Positions 1-10,829 of a stretch of DNA of 64,000 bases are shown one piece after another. A program made the translations under genes and the position numbers. Within the stretch, counting starts at the first letter, position 1; each line of letters starts with the position of its first letter. Under the pieces are notes generated by a model, which worked only from the letters and a program-made list of their open reading frames with translations, did no database searches and was not told the origin of the DNA. The stretch comes from Heliopora coerulea (Eukaryota > Cnidaria > Anthozoa > Scleralcyonacea > Helioporidae), in assembly GCA_030142905.1 (NCBI GenBank), contig JASJOG010000197.1, forward strand, positions 248,001 through 312,000, in the 5' to 3' direction.

Positions 1-1188
1 GTTTTGTTCAACAGTTCATTTATCACTTTCCAATTTTCTTTTTGGTCCTTACATGTATTCAACTTGTTTTTATAGTAATTAGATTTTGTTTCTTTAATTA
101 TTTTGTTCAATTTGTTCCTGCACTGTTTGTAGGCATTAAGATAATACATTGAGTTAGTTGTGACCGCTTTCTTTTTGAGAAAGTCCCTGCGATGGCTAAG
201 GTTCTTAATTTCTCTTGTTATCCAAGGATTATAGACGCTTCTAACTTTCTTTTGTCTTAACGGTGCATGCTTATCGGCTAGGGAAAGAAATATAGCTTTC
301 ACTGCACTCCAAGCATCGTTTGGGTCATTAAATCGGAGAAGATTGCAGTTACTAAAGGCTCGTTTTAGATCATTTTCAAACACTTCCCTGCTGAAATTTT
401 TAAATTGCCTTGTTTCGATAAATTTTGGTTTATCTCTCTGTGCACTAATTTTACGCCACATGTATACCAGGCTATGGTCGCTAATCCTCAAATGTATGAC
501 TCCAGAAGCAGTAGCAGTTCTATTTCCCACCTGAGTAATAATAACATCTATTAACGTTTTTGTGTTAGCTGTTCTACGAGTAGGCTCTTTGATGTGTTGT
601 TTTAACTGATAAACATGCATCAGTTCAAGTAGTTTCTTAGTGTTTCGTCCAGCTGTATTTGCATTACAGGTCACAGTTTAAATCACCAAGGATGATCAAC
701 TCTTTGTTTTCTGAATCAGTTTTCTGCAGAAATTCTTCGAACAAGTCAAAAACCTCTGTATTAGAATCGGGAGGGCTATACCAAATTAAAATTAAGAGTG
801 GTCGACTCTTTTGAGGTGTTAGCTCAATGCAAATTGCTTCGAGATTATTAGGAATTAAATCGTTTCTTAAAATAAATGGATACGTATTTTTGACATAAAT
901 AGCGACCCCGCCGCCTCTTCTATTTCTGTCTCGTCTGACTAGCTCATACCCTGTAATTTCAACCATACTATTTTGAATTGTTTCGTCAAGTCTTGTTTCA
1001 TTCAAACTCAATATTTCAAATGGTATTTGCAAAAGGAATAGTTTCAGTTCATCTAGATGTTTTAAGAGACTAGTTATATTAACATGGCCGAACTTAAATC
1101 CTTTTAGGTTTGGATATATGTGTCTATTGATATTTTGCTTCGGTAAATCATTGTTCGTTAAAGCTGGGCCACAGTCGGTTAGATCTAG
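1..1188 (-). pseudogene. LINE ORF2 N-terminal part: AP-type endonuclease and linker
   Basis: Would encode the nicking endonuclease that starts target-primed reverse transcription. Visible motifs in order are GHVNITSLLKHLDEL near the start (about 1050-1095), LNETRLD, GGGVAIYV, ILGDLNCDL (about 665-690) and ISDHSLVY (about 480), the usual endonuclease blocks. The frame breaks once near 655-665, just after GDLNCDL, and then continues through the basic linker (NPWITREIKNLSHRRDF) to the window edge, so the reverse transcriptase itself is outside. Bases 1-660 are nearly identical to the LINE fragment at 54728-55390, so both belong to one family. The single break suggests a fairly young but dead copy. 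Confidence 0.8.
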
Positions 1189-2151
1189 TCAATAACTGTC
1201 TATGCTACTAGTTATACACAATTGAATGTTTTTTGATAATATAGCTGTACCACGTTTGTTTAAGTGTAGGCCATAAGAATTAAGATGCATGTTTGTAATA
1301 ACACTGTTGTCAATAATGTCCCAGTTTTCTTCTTTGCAAAGATCTTGCACGCATTTATTGACTTCAGTTAGTTTACTATGTAATCTTTTATCATCACTTC
1401 TGGTTATTATCTGTGAAAAAGTGACTTTAGAGCTCGGGTTTTCTTCTTTGACCAATCTACCGAGATTTTGAAGACTACGAACTATTTCATGCGGCGATTT
1501 CGTTTTAAGGTCATTCGTTCCAACATGTATTATAACATGCTTAGGTTTCAAAGCGAGAGTCGGCTTTATATAATGAGCCATTTCATCAGTTCTACAACCT
1601 GAAAAAGTTCGAATGGTTACCTGTTTATTTGTGCCATACCGTAGCTTACGAGCATCAACGTACTTTATCGTAGAGTCGCCCACCAAGGCTACATCACAAT
1701 GTGGTCTTTTCGGTTGATCGTTGTCACGTTGTTTCATTAGTTTTGTGGTATTAGGGCCCACTTCTTCGTTAAGTTGGTCAATCCCGTCACTTGTATCTTC
1801 TATCTGTAGGGCTCTAAAGCGGTTAGAGTTTGAAATCATGTCGTTTTCGTTGATGGTAATTTGCTTCGCTCGTTTATCTTGCCTTTTGCGTCTCTGATTC
1901 ATTGTTGTTTTCCATTCACTCTGTTCCTTTGGATTGTTATCGTATATGTCTTTTTGCGGTAGTTTTTCCTGCGTCACCATCGATAATACGAGTTGAAGGG
2001 AGTCTCTTTCTTCTTCAGCCCTTTTGAGTCGTCCTTCCAATGATTCTACCTTCAGTTTAAGTCTTTCCGATGCTAGTTTTTCTACTTCCAGATCCTTTTT
2101 TAACTTTTGAAGTACTTCTTCGTTCTTTGAACCCGCTGCTCTGGTTTGCAT
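1189..2151 (-). CDS. LINE ORF1 (3' part): coiled coil plus SGNH-like domain
   Basis: Intact 320-codon frame. Residues about 10-65 are charged and heptad-like (LKKDLEVEKLASERLKLK), predicting a coiled coil for trimer or oligomer formation. From about residue 150 an SGNH hydrolase-like fold is visible: VGDSTI (block I serine), FSGCRTDEM, HVGTNDL (block III) and YGLHLNKRG near the end (block V histidine). The block V aspartate seems replaced by tyrosine, so catalysis is doubtful. Esterase-like domains occur in ORF1 of several CR1-type LINEs. It follows the other ORF1 frame with a 21-base gap and precedes the endonuclease. The role is presumably RNA binding and RNP assembly. Confidence 0.75.
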   Translation of the reverse strand: MQTRAAGSKNEEVLQKLKKDLEVEKLASERLKLKVESLEGRLKRAEEERDSLQLVLSMVTQEKLPQKDIYDNNPKEQSEWKTTMNQRRKRQDKRAKQITINENDMISNSNRFRALQIEDTSDGIDQLNEEVGPNTTKLMKQRDNDQPKRPHCDVALVGDSTIKYVDARKLRYGTNKQVTIRTFSGCRTDEMAHYIKPTLALKPKHVIIHVGTNDLKTKSPHEIVRSLQNLGRLVKEENPSSKVTFSQIITRSDDKRLHSKLTEVNKCVQDLCKEENWDIIDNSVITNMHLNSYGLHLNKRGTAILSKNIQLCITSSIDSY

Positions 2152-2172
2152 GACAGTTTGTTCACAATTTTC

Positions 2173-2922
2173 TTACTGTAATCGATGAGCTTCTGGGTCG
2201 TTCTGTTCACAAAGATGACTTTCCGATTTATTGAGTAAAAGATTTAACTTTTTATTAGTGTCTAACTGAAAATGTTCGAACTGTAGCTCGAAATGTTTAA
2301 ACTTTGTCTTCAGAGTTTCAACAATAGTAATCCATGAACCCAGACAAGCACCCTCATTAGTATTCCTTGTTGAAGGTTCATTTTCAATGCCTTTGTGTAA
2401 GACTTTCCGTCCTGTAATATCATCCTTTTTTGTCTCGTCGGACGACTTTCCTCTGACCATAGCAATCATTTTTTCCTTCATTAAATTGTCTTCTTTACCA
2501 GAAAACGTTAATGTCGATTGTTTGCCATACCACGTCATCTCATATCTACCATCTGTACTTCTGAAACGTTTTGCTTCTCCACCCGGCGATGTCCATTTCC
2601 CATGTTCGTGAAGCAACTCCTGCATGAATTCCTTTAAAGTTTGCAAACTCCCTTTCCATAGCAAACGTTCGCCGCTAACTTTAAGGTATTCTTCAAATTC
2701 TCTATTGTTGTAGAGTATTTTGCCTTGGTCGACATTCTCGCCATTAGAGTTATTCTTGTCGTCACTAGATTGTTCGTAGTCATCCGAGGTGAATTCGCAT
2801 TCACTCTTGCTGGTATTTAAAACACTTTGGCTTAGAGAATGGTCGTTTACAAAAGATGTTAAAGATTTAGCAAGTATTTGACTTGGGCTGTCGCAGCTCA
2901 ATCGAACACGTCCACCCTCCAT
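2173..2922 (-). CDS. LINE ORF1 (5' part), acidic N-terminus and GKW-type domain
   Basis: 249-codon open frame starting next to the inversion junction. The first 80 residues are acidic and serine-rich. Residues about 85-155 contain a conserved-looking block (LLWKGSLQTLKEFM ... GKWTSPGGEAKRF ... MTWYGKQSTLTFSG). The same block, degraded, is present in the LINE ORF1 at 18680-18860 (GKWSSPGGGSKNF, YYGRQKSLLFQG), which supports it as a real domain shared by two LINE families. The domain is not one I can name. It may be fused to the frame at 1189-2151 in the active element, since only 21 bases and a stop separate them. Confidence 0.7.
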   Translation of the reverse strand: MEGGRVRLSCDSPSQILAKSLTSFVNDHSLSQSVLNTSKSECEFTSDDYEQSSDDKNNSNGENVDQGKILYNNREFEEYLKVSGERLLWKGSLQTLKEFMQELLHEHGKWTSPGGEAKRFRSTDGRYEMTWYGKQSTLTFSGKEDNLMKEKMIAMVRGKSSDETKKDDITGRKVLHKGIENEPSTRNTNEGACLGSWITIVETLKTKFKHFELQFEHFQLDTNKKLNLLLNKSESHLCEQNDPEAHRLQ

Positions 2923-2934
2923 GACAACACGTCA

Positions 2935-3402
2935 ACCCTCCCAAAAATCTTTAAAGGAATAGGTGTTTTAGGGAGAGTAAAGGATGTAATTAGTAAAGAA
3001 TGTTTGGAATGGTTATATAAGACTTTAGTGCTACCTCATTTGGATTATTGTTCCCTCGTATGGGACAACTGTGCCAACGACCTAAAAACACGGTTGCAAA
3101 AACTTCAGAACAAAGCAGCTCGTGTAATCACGGGAGACAGTTACCACTCATCAGCAACTTACACCTTGAAGAAATTGGGATGGAATACGCTTCAATGCAG
3201 AAGTGATGAACAGTTGTTGTCACTAATTAACAAGTGCATGAGTCGAAACTCCCAATTAAGCCACTTATTTCATGTGTTAAATCGAGACTGTTATGATTTA
3301 AGAAGTAATAACACTAAATTGTATTTACCCAAACCGAACACAAATGCCATGAAAAGAATTCTTGGGCATCGAGTTGCCATGATCTGGAACTCTTTCTCTT
3401 AA
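2935..3402 (+). pseudogene. LINE ORF2 C-terminal fragment
   Basis: Encodes the region after the reverse-transcriptase catalytic core: ECLEWLYKTLVLPHLDYCSLVW, LQKLQNKAARVITGDSYHSS and LRSNNTKLYLPKPNTNAMKR are typical of the CR1/L2/Jockey-type C-terminus. The start codon at 2878 belongs to the adjoining inverted segment, so true LINE sequence begins near 2935. It is open to its stop at 3402. It pairs with the antisense 5' half at 1-2922 as the two products of one interrupted reverse-transcription event. Confidence 0.75.
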
Positions 3403-3598
3403 AACAATTAATTACACATCTTATTTTAATAGTCAAGATCTCTAACTTTTACCATTTCTATTCTTGTACATAGTGTTTTAGCTGTAGATATTCCATTTTA
3501 ATTGTAAATATGTTCTCTTAATTATTACGTATTTTACTACACGGCCCTATGAAAAGCAACCCCTTGTTGGATGATCAGGCTATCGTGTCTAAAGATGT

Positions 3599-3629
<31 letters not shown>

Positions 3630-3630
3630 G
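3403..3630 (+). repeat. LINE 3' UTR and AAAT microsatellite tail
   Basis: About 190 bases of AT-rich untranslated sequence ending in roughly eight AAAT repeats (3599-3630). Short-period tails like this mark the 3' end of CR1/L2-type LINEs, which do not use a pure poly(A) tail. Confidence 0.7.
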
Positions 3631-3764
3631 TCAGAACGTGGCTTATAACTGGATTGCTGAAGAACCCCAAAAATGTACCCCAAAATGACGGTATCAATTA
3701 TGACTCCTTGCGATCATGTCAGCAAACCACTGGTCGATATTAGTGGCTGGGTTATTACATAGAG

Positions 3765-3953
3765 CAGTGGTTCTTAACCTAGGGGTCGCGACCACTTTTC
3801 CGGTGGGTCGCGAGATTATTGTAAGTAGGCCTACGTAGGCGTTCATTGAGTTTCAATAAGATCCAATAGTTATAGGATTCTTAGCGTTGGGTCGCCGAAG
3901 TCTTTCCGTTTCTCCTTTTTGGGTCGCTCGTAAAAAAAGTTTAAGAACCACTG
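3765..3953. mobile_element. hAT-type MITE, 189 bp
   Basis: Ends are CAGTGGTTCTTAA at the left and TTTAAGAACCACTG at the right, followed inward by GGGTCGCGA-like subterminal repeats. The flanks ACATAGAG (3757-3764) and ATATAGAG (3954-3961) are an 8-bp target duplication with one mismatch, the hAT signature. No coding capacity. Confidence 0.85.
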
Positions 3954-3960
3954 ATATAGA

Positions 3961-4056
3961 GAATAATACATGGGCGCGCGGAGATATGGGACTTATCTTC
4001 TCGTGTTCAATTTGACCTGAAGATAAGTTCTGTATCTCCAAAGGCCCATGTATTAT
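3961..4056. repeat. Foldback hairpin element
   Basis: Two inverted arms of about 40 bases (AATAATACATGGGC ... CGGAGATATGGGACTTATCTTC and its complement) separated by roughly 20 bases. It sits directly after the hAT MITE and overlaps its right target duplication by a base. Confidence 0.6.
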
Positions 4057-6479
4057 TTTGTTTATTCTGCAAACACTAACGTACAGCCTAAAATGAGGAT
4101 CAGAAATTTGGAAAGTTTTTGTCGGGATTTGTTCGCAAAAAAGTTCGTTTTGTTCGCAGAAAATGAACGTCCGGCAAACAAACTGAAATCAACAAACCGC
4201 CACCGAGATATGAATTATAAAATATTGGATCTGATTGATCTAATAAAATATCTTACGCGGCTTTTCATTGCATCATTGAACCAATATCTTTACACGTAAA
4301 AATATCGTATCTTTACTGAAAATATCGTATCTTTTACTTGTGATAAAATACGACTTTTCTTAGTGGCCGAAAACCTTATATCACACTAAAATTTGTGAAA
4401 TAAAAACAAACTATCAACGTTGTATGTTCTCCTGAATAGACCGTTTTACAGAACGGAGTAAATACAGGAACCTGACAACCATACGAGTGTTTAACATTTG
4501 ACAGAGTTTCTGGTCAAGGTTAGGTATGCTGCCTAACCATTTAATGCAAAACGGACACCCGAACTACATTTAGAAAAATGAAATCCGGGTTCAAGGCTGC
4601 AAAGAATTTTTCCGATTCAAATAAATATAAGCTCATTCGTTGTTTGCTGTAACTGAGAATGCTGTATTGTTGTTTCCGCAGCCGAATTGGAAACAGCGAA
4701 AGCAACCAAAAAATTCTTCAGACCAAGTGAAGCTGACTTCTCAATAAAGTTTAAAATTCGCCATTTCAACATTTAGTCTTGTTTATAAACTGTATCTTGG
4801 GTTTTTCAAGATGTCGCTTTTATTTGAATTTTGCTTCGTTTTACGTGTCTAAAATTCGTAATAGTTATTTAAAGTTTCCTGTCGGCTGAAGGGCAATCGT
4901 CAGAGAAGTGGACAAAAAAACCAAAAAAACCAAAAACAAAAAAAAAACCCCAAAAGCAACACAACTCTTTAATCTGCGAATCATATTAATTCCGGAATTT
5001 AGTGTTTCACGCATTACCTAAGCAAAATGTTCTTTTTTATCCAGTACAGTGGGAGCGACATTTTTTCTTTGTTATTTGCTGTTAGTTTGATGCGGGTATC
5101 TGACGTCTTGGCTTGATTACATCACTGGTTGTTCGGCTAGATCAGTTAAATTTTGAAATTTTGCAATTTGACAAAGGATTATTAGAACAACAAAATTTCG
5201 CATGAATAGTAGTACTTGATCAGCACTAGAAAGTAACCACTGAGACCAGGTAATCTTGTGGAGACTGGAGCTGGGAAATTAAGTATTTCGTTTACCTGAT
5301 AACGTTTTGGAAAAAATCATTGAGGTTTAGGTTAAAATGTCACCAGGGTTAACACGTCAACATTTACAATTAGAACTTTTTTCAAATTGAAGCAGACCAA
5401 CAGCACAATTATTAGCTGTTAGGGTTTAACTTTTGCCTCAGTGTGTCCACGTTTGACCACCAATGTCTTATAAGATTCTGGAAACATGACAGATGAATGA
5501 AAAATTAAAGGAGTAGAGAGTTAAAGCATTTACCAATGATTTACAAGGCAGAAATTTTAATTGTACATTGAATATAATAGTGCAGTTCAATATATGTGGA
5601 TAAAAAGTCAACTTTTAAAAACATGGGCAATCCACGAATAGTTTTTATCGCCCCATGTTTCAGTGCCATTGCTAAACATTGTCAAAGAGACATATAAGAA
5701 GCAATAATCCAATAACTAGGTTCATTTAATACACAACTGATGAGTAATAATTGGATGAGAGGAAGGAGATGTGACAGGAAGCTGAAACCTCACAGCAATG
5801 AAAGCAGTATGGAAGTAATGTTTTCATTGAGATGTTCAAATTTTAAAATCAGGAGTCTTTCTTGTAAAGTAGTACTGGGAAACTCTGGTTTCTCAGTACT
5901 ACTCAATTCGTGCCTGGGCAGTGACAAAGCAAGTATTTTCTTTAGGGGAAGCCAGCAGCACACTATGAGCGGCTAATAACCGACCACAAGGACCAAAAGG
6001 CGAGTTCATTGAGATTACGGTAACACAGATTACTTTCTGTGAACTATTCGAACGGGAAGATTACTTCTAATAATTATCAAATAATAACTGTACCAATCTA
6101 CTACTCTTTAGAATCAGTATAAACTGGTTACAAGTTAAACGTACTCAGTAAAGAATTTGAATTTAAATGAGTAATAAGTCAAAACTTCCACCCTGGTTAA
6201 GCACGAAAAAAATTCATTAGATCCTTTCGAATCGGACGAACAGTTATCCGTGAGGTGCGGTTCTAAAGTGATTTTTTCCGCCTGGTTTGTAAACAGTTCA
6301 CACCTCAAGAGTATTAAGAAATATTGAATGTAAACTAAAACTTGAACTAAATTTAAAGTACCTGAAAGCACACGAAAAAAACAGTAAATAACGTCATCAA
6401 TTTCATGTTCTCGCCGTTATTTAGATGATAACCAAGAATGGAATTTATGCATCCTCGCAGTGCATCACGGTAATTTAGT
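4057..6479. other. No gene recognised
   Basis: AT-rich single-copy-looking DNA. An A-rich run with C interruptions lies at 4911-4955 and a short repeated ATATCGTATC motif at 4300-4335. Open frames here lack motifs or splice context. Confidence 0.4.
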
Positions 6480-6481
6480 TA

Positions 6482-7123
6482 CCTTATTGTTACTAATTTT
6501 CGCGGGTACCTAATTTCGCGAACATGGAACAGGCATATTTCGCGGGACTTAAATTTCGCGATTTGGCAAAAAAAGTACGCTAAAGGGGATTACATTTCGC
6601 GAAAACTGCCAAAAAACGATCAGCATTAAAAACAGTTAGTCTCAGAACTGGCAAATAATACTTTATTAATAGCAATTGTTTCCAACATACTTTAACTGAA
6701 TAAAACCATAGTTGTTATTGAAATGGAGAAATAATTGAAAAATATAAACAGTTTGTCTTGACTAGTTACAAGGAGCCAGACAAGAATAGATTGTTTGATG
6801 ACTGCACTAAGGACATATTGAAAGAACTGCAACAGGAAGAGGAAATCAGTGATTCAGAAGAAGAGAGTTCCAACGCAGAAGTTTAATTGAGAACGTGGTT
6901 AAGAATTATGTACCTGTATCTCAATTTATCCTTGATTAAAGAAATATTATTTTTTAGAAAATAGAAATAGAAAATTAATAAATAGAATAGAAAAATAAAA
7001 TAGAATAGAGAATTAATTGTCGAGGGGTTAATTTTCGCGTAAACCTTTTTTCGCGGGTCTTTAATTTCGCGATTTTTTGAAAATCGCGAAAATTAAGACC
7101 CGCGAAAATTAGTAACAATAAGG
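6482..7123. mobile_element. TA-flanked DNA transposon derivative, 642 bp (Tc1/mariner/pogo-like)
   Basis: Terminal inverted repeats of about 26 bases begin CCTTATTGTTACTAATTTTC and are followed by repeated TTTCGCG motifs at both ends (6499-6610 and 7030-7110). TA is present on each side (6480-6481, 7124-7125), matching the Tc1/mariner superfamily target duplication. The interior keeps a short coding remnant at 6722-6886, so this is a deletion derivative of an autonomous element. Confidence 0.8.
6722..6886 (+). pseudogene. Transposase C-terminal remnant inside the TA element
   Basis: Open frame ending at TAA 6884-6886 and reading EIIEKYKQFVLTSYK ... KDILKELQQEEEISDSEEE. An acidic Ser/Glu tail after a short helical block resembles the C-terminus of pogo/Tigger-type transposases. 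Too short for a firm family call. Confidence 0.4.
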
Positions 7124-7125
7124 TA

Positions 7126-8810
7126 GTCCTCCAGTGGCTTTCACCATGAAGGAAATTTTCAGGAAATAAAGGAAATTTGAAGGAAATACAATTTCGAAGA
7201 AAATTAGTTAGTCTCTGAAACAAAGGATTGCAAATCAAATTTGACGTTTGGAAGAGCTGTTTCAGTTCGTTTGAAGCCGACATCATATTCTCGTTTCCTT
7301 ATTTTTGTCCGGATATACATCACCAAATGTGGCTGAATCGAGAATCTTATACAACAGTCAGGTTAAAGCAGAATCGTTTTAAATGTTTCTACTTGCCTTG
7401 AACAAAAACCTTATTCAACGACTGTAATGTTTTAAAATGCACTGGGAGCTGGGAATTTAGGATTTTCTCACGCACTTGTCAGATTTACACTTCTATGTTT
7501 TCCGAATTCACCATTCAACATTTGTGTGTGCGTTGGTGTAAAATTGCATGTCAAAATCCAATTGCGGCCGACAACTTTAAAAAAAAACATAAATCTTGGT
7601 ACTGAAAATATGAGTAAAAGCACAAGACAAAATTGAGAATTTTCAGTTTTGTCTTGTGCTTTAACTTATATTTTGAGTACCAAGATGCTTCCATTCCAAG
7701 TTTGTTTTATACTATATTACATGTACAAATATGCGTAATTTGTATTCCTTGGCCAAACAAACTCCGCCATATAACTCGGTGGAGATATGAGCAAATAAAC
7801 AGCAGGAATATAAGGTGACTCAATCAAATAATGAAGGAATGCCGAAATATTTCCTCATTTTTGTCTTATTTACTGACACATCAGGACTTAATCTTGAACA
7901 TGTTTATTTTTGGAGTTTGTTTCGTGAACGAGTTCAATTCACGCATGTTTTGCCCGACCATTTGTGTACCAACAGTTACGGGTTTGCGAATTGGTAGTTT
8001 TGTGTTCTTTTCTGTGGCTGTTTATGACAGTTCTGGCAAGGGAAATTTGATTTTCACCTATTTCCGATAATAAAAATCGGACAAGCGGATCAACCATAAA
8101 GTAAAAATGTAGTGCTGCGTAGGCAGTGTGGAAATCGAAGCGAAATAATCAGAAAGGTTTGAGTGCTGCCGAAATGTGAGAGTAGTTATCTAACATTTCG
8201 AGTGAAGGCTCTTCGTAAGAGAGAAAAAACATGAAGTAATTCTACCAAGTTTTTTCAACCATGAAGTAATTTGTTTATTATATGCGTACTGTGATCAGCA
8301 TATTTTTATAACAAGTGATGGGGCAAACATTCCTTCTAGTTCCTCTCTCTGACAAATCATATACAGACAACATAAAAATTAGGAAATGTATTTATCTTTA
8401 ACCATAATCTTAAACGTTTACTTGTAACAATAAGGTAAGTATATGAACAAAAAGTAATAAAGATAATATTTGAGAGCAAACAAAAACTTCAAATTGTAAT
8501 TGTTTGCATAAGCTGTGGCGGGAAAAGTCGATACGCTTTTCCCAGTGGCGAACAATTGTTTGGGGCCACTGATTGGTCAGATGATTGTACTCGCTGGTGG
8601 GAAAAACCTTCTGACCAATCACTATCAAACTTCATCAGTAAGAGACAACTTTTATCTTTGTGCTTGCTGAGGAGTTTATCACAGTACCTATATGATAAAC
8701 ATCTATTCCAAGCGATACTCTAGAATCCTTAGCTACATAAAAACATTTAACAAAACAGTCAAAAAACCAAAAAAAATAAAAATAACTTCTGTCGATCACT
8801 GCCCTGTTTT
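7126..8810. other. Intergenic; hairpin and hammerhead-like remnant
   Basis: No gene recognised. At 7595-7684 lies a near-perfect foldback (arms about 40 bases, beginning CTTGGTACT and ending GTACCAAG). At 8190-8223, minus strand, is a copy of a recurring hammerhead-like motif (ACGAAGAGCC ... CTCGAAATG). Confidence 0.5.
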
Positions 8811-9190
8811 AGAGGTTGGTTACATGAGACAGGTACAAAGTTAGACCAATACAACTGGAGATCAGTCCCCATACAAATTCTTGTTTTAGATTCCACGAGA
8901 CCGGTCTCACCCATGTCAGGTGCTGGACCGACACGAATGAGTTCAGACTGGTTTGAGCTAGGACCGGTACGAAATTTTCTTCATGAAAAGGCGAAATCTC
9001 TCCAGACCAACCATTCATGTGACGACTAAGAAAAAACATTGTTGCTGGGAATTAACGAAAACTTGGAATGCGGCCAGACACATTTGCAAAGAACATTGAT
9101 TTAGTTTGATTCTGGTTTCATGTAATCACTTCAGAAAATTTTCATTTTGCTAGCGACCTGAATTCGTACCTGTCTCATGTAACCACCTCT
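8811..9190. mobile_element. MITE with 25-bp TIRs, 380 bp
   Basis: Left end AGAGGTTGGTTACATGAGAC and right end, read on the minus strand, AGAGGTGGTTACATGAGAC, followed on both sides by AGGTAC. The interior repeats GAGAC and CCGGTAC motifs and has no coding capacity. No target duplication could be assigned, so the superfamily is unknown. Confidence 0.65.
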
Positions 9191-10488
9191 GCTTCCACGA
9201 GGTCCGTTGTTTTACCGACAGTCTTTGCGGTTATTGGTGCATTATGGCAAGTCTACATAAAGTACGTCATTCAGAAATTAAAAAGCGACACCCCTACGCC
9301 CACAATGGGAGCAATTCATTGCTCATGCTAACAAAGAGTAACTTACCTATAATGTAGATTGGATGATCCCGTTTATGGAATTGTTAATCGTGGTCCTCAG
9401 TTGGGCATTCTGAAAAAATCAAAAGTTGTCATGTAAATAGTAGAGAGAAATGAGTTAGCGAGTAATGTGTAGCCAGAAATTTGAAAGTGAGGTTCTGAAG
9501 AAATTTTAGACGAATGTACCCACCTGACATTTGTGCAAATAAAATTAAGAAAAACCAACCAAGGTATTTCCTGATGGTGAAAGTAAAACTGTTTGCAAAA
9601 TTTGAATAAAATAATTAATTTTTACAAAGCCGGCGATGGCAGTCATTAAATTTCCAAAACGATTTAACGTAAAACGTGCCGCTTCTTTTGGTATGATATG
9701 GACAAAGATGTTTCCATTTAGTTCAGCCACTACCACTCTCACAACCACTTTGTCTTGAAGACTGACCGAGTATTGTAGTATCCACGTACCATTTCATTCT
9801 CATCCGTAGAAACGGGATTTCTTGCTAATATTATGCATTGAACATTTTCCATAAACATACAATTAAAAGTCGAAATTTATATTTTTTTTTGATATTTCAA
9901 ACATAAACTGAATCCGCATCGGACGGTCTTAATGTACCAATAAATGTAGTGGACGTATAGACAGGTCTAGATTCTGGACGAAAAACTTTTGGCAAAAAAT
10001 ATTTTGCAATCAAAGCTTCGCGAACAAAGCTATCCGTGGTGCACGCTTTTAAGGCGTAATATTTTCTAAGACGTGAAAGTTGGTGTGTGCTACCAAAGTA
10101 CTGTGAACCAAAGTGCTGTGAACTAAAGTTCGTTAACCGTTTGAAATGCACATGTTAAGATTCTATATAACTTTAAGTCGACCCTGTAACAGACTGGACA
10201 AATGTCTAGCATAATTGAAATTCTATTGTCCTTAATGTATTGTACAATGGTGTTAATGGTCGTCTGTTAGGGCAATTGAATTTCTTTTCATGCAAATGGC
10301 TGGGTATAGATATACAGTATATTTTCTGGTAATAAACAGCAAACAGTGTATATTAAATGCACTAACAGCGGGCAACTGTCGTTGTGCGAAGAGAATTACT
10401 CAGGCAGGTCTTTTCTGTAACATTAATACTCTAGATAAGCTTTCTTTATCACAAGTTCACATAATTCATAACAGCAGGAATCATAGAG
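9191..10488. other. Intergenic; weak minus-strand exon candidate
   Basis: No gene identified. A minus-strand open stretch at about 9624-9770 could encode a hydrophobic, strand-rich segment (DKVVVRVVVAELNGNIF) between a possible acceptor (GGTCAG) and a weak donor (GTAAAA). It has no recognised domain. Confidence 0.25.
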
Positions 10489-10498
10489 TTAAATGATT

Positions 10499-10581
10499 CA
10501 GAAGGTTACGGGTTCGATTCCCGTCAGGGACTCAGAAAGTTTTTCTGAGAGAATAGCTTGAGAGTGTGCGTATTAAGAACA
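10499..10581 (+). repeat. 5'-truncated tRNA-derived SINE fragment
   Basis: Starts inside a tRNA-like head and contains the B box GGGTTCGATTCCCG, then a hairpin CTCAGAAA/TTTTCTGAG. It is flanked by the 10-base direct repeat TTAAATGATT (10489-10498 and 10582-10591), consistent with LINE-mediated insertion. The same B box and hairpin follow the tRNA-like sequence at 29092. Confidence 0.65.
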
Positions 10582-10657
10582 TTAAATGATTTTATTAACT
10601 TAAACCAGCATTTAAACCTTGCGCAATATTCCTAATAACACGATCGGAAGAACTTAC

Positions 10658-10807
10658 CATTGGAGTATCTCGAATAAATATCGTCACTTCCTCGATATCT
10701 TTTAGAATTTTCCAGCTCATTCCTGTGATGATGTCTTCTGAGAAAATGAGCGAGTATCCCGGCAAGGAAACGCCCACAATGACTACAAGGATATACTTGA
10801 GTGGCAA
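10658..10807 (-). CDS. Candidate internal exon, function unknown
   Basis: 150 bases bounded by a good acceptor (CGTTACCTCAG) and a consensus donor (ATG|GTAAGTT). Two frames are open. One gives 50 codons, phase 0 at both ends (GYSLIFSEDIITGMSW). The other contains a CxxC and His pattern (YPCSHCGRFL ... HFLRRHHHRNELE) resembling a zinc finger. I cannot decide between them, and no neighbouring exon is convincing. Splice signals are the main support. Confidence 0.35.
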
Positions 10808-10829
10808 CTGAGGTAACGAGAGCTATCAA

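Larger units (their letters stand above)
1..3630. mobile_element. CR1/L2-like LINE with internal 5' inversion
   Basis: One LINE appears split into two opposed parts. On the minus strand, reading leftward from about 2922, come ORF1 (two reading frames), then the endonuclease and the linker to the reverse transcriptase, running off the window at base 1. On the plus strand from about 2935 comes the C-terminal end of a LINE ORF2, a 3' UTR and an (AAAT)n-type tail near 3600-3630. The 5' end of the element touches an internal ORF2 position head to head. That is the order expected from twin priming during target-primed reverse transcription. Two independent insertions abutting by chance cannot be excluded, because the left end lies outside the window. 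Confidence 0.6.

Noticed and set aside
2387..2611. Plus-strand ORF in the LINE ORF1 region
   Set aside because: Antisense shadow of the ORF1 coding frame.
9545..9748. Hydrophobic minus-strand ORF as host gene
   Set aside because: No recognised domain; splice sites weak; reported only as a low-confidence note.
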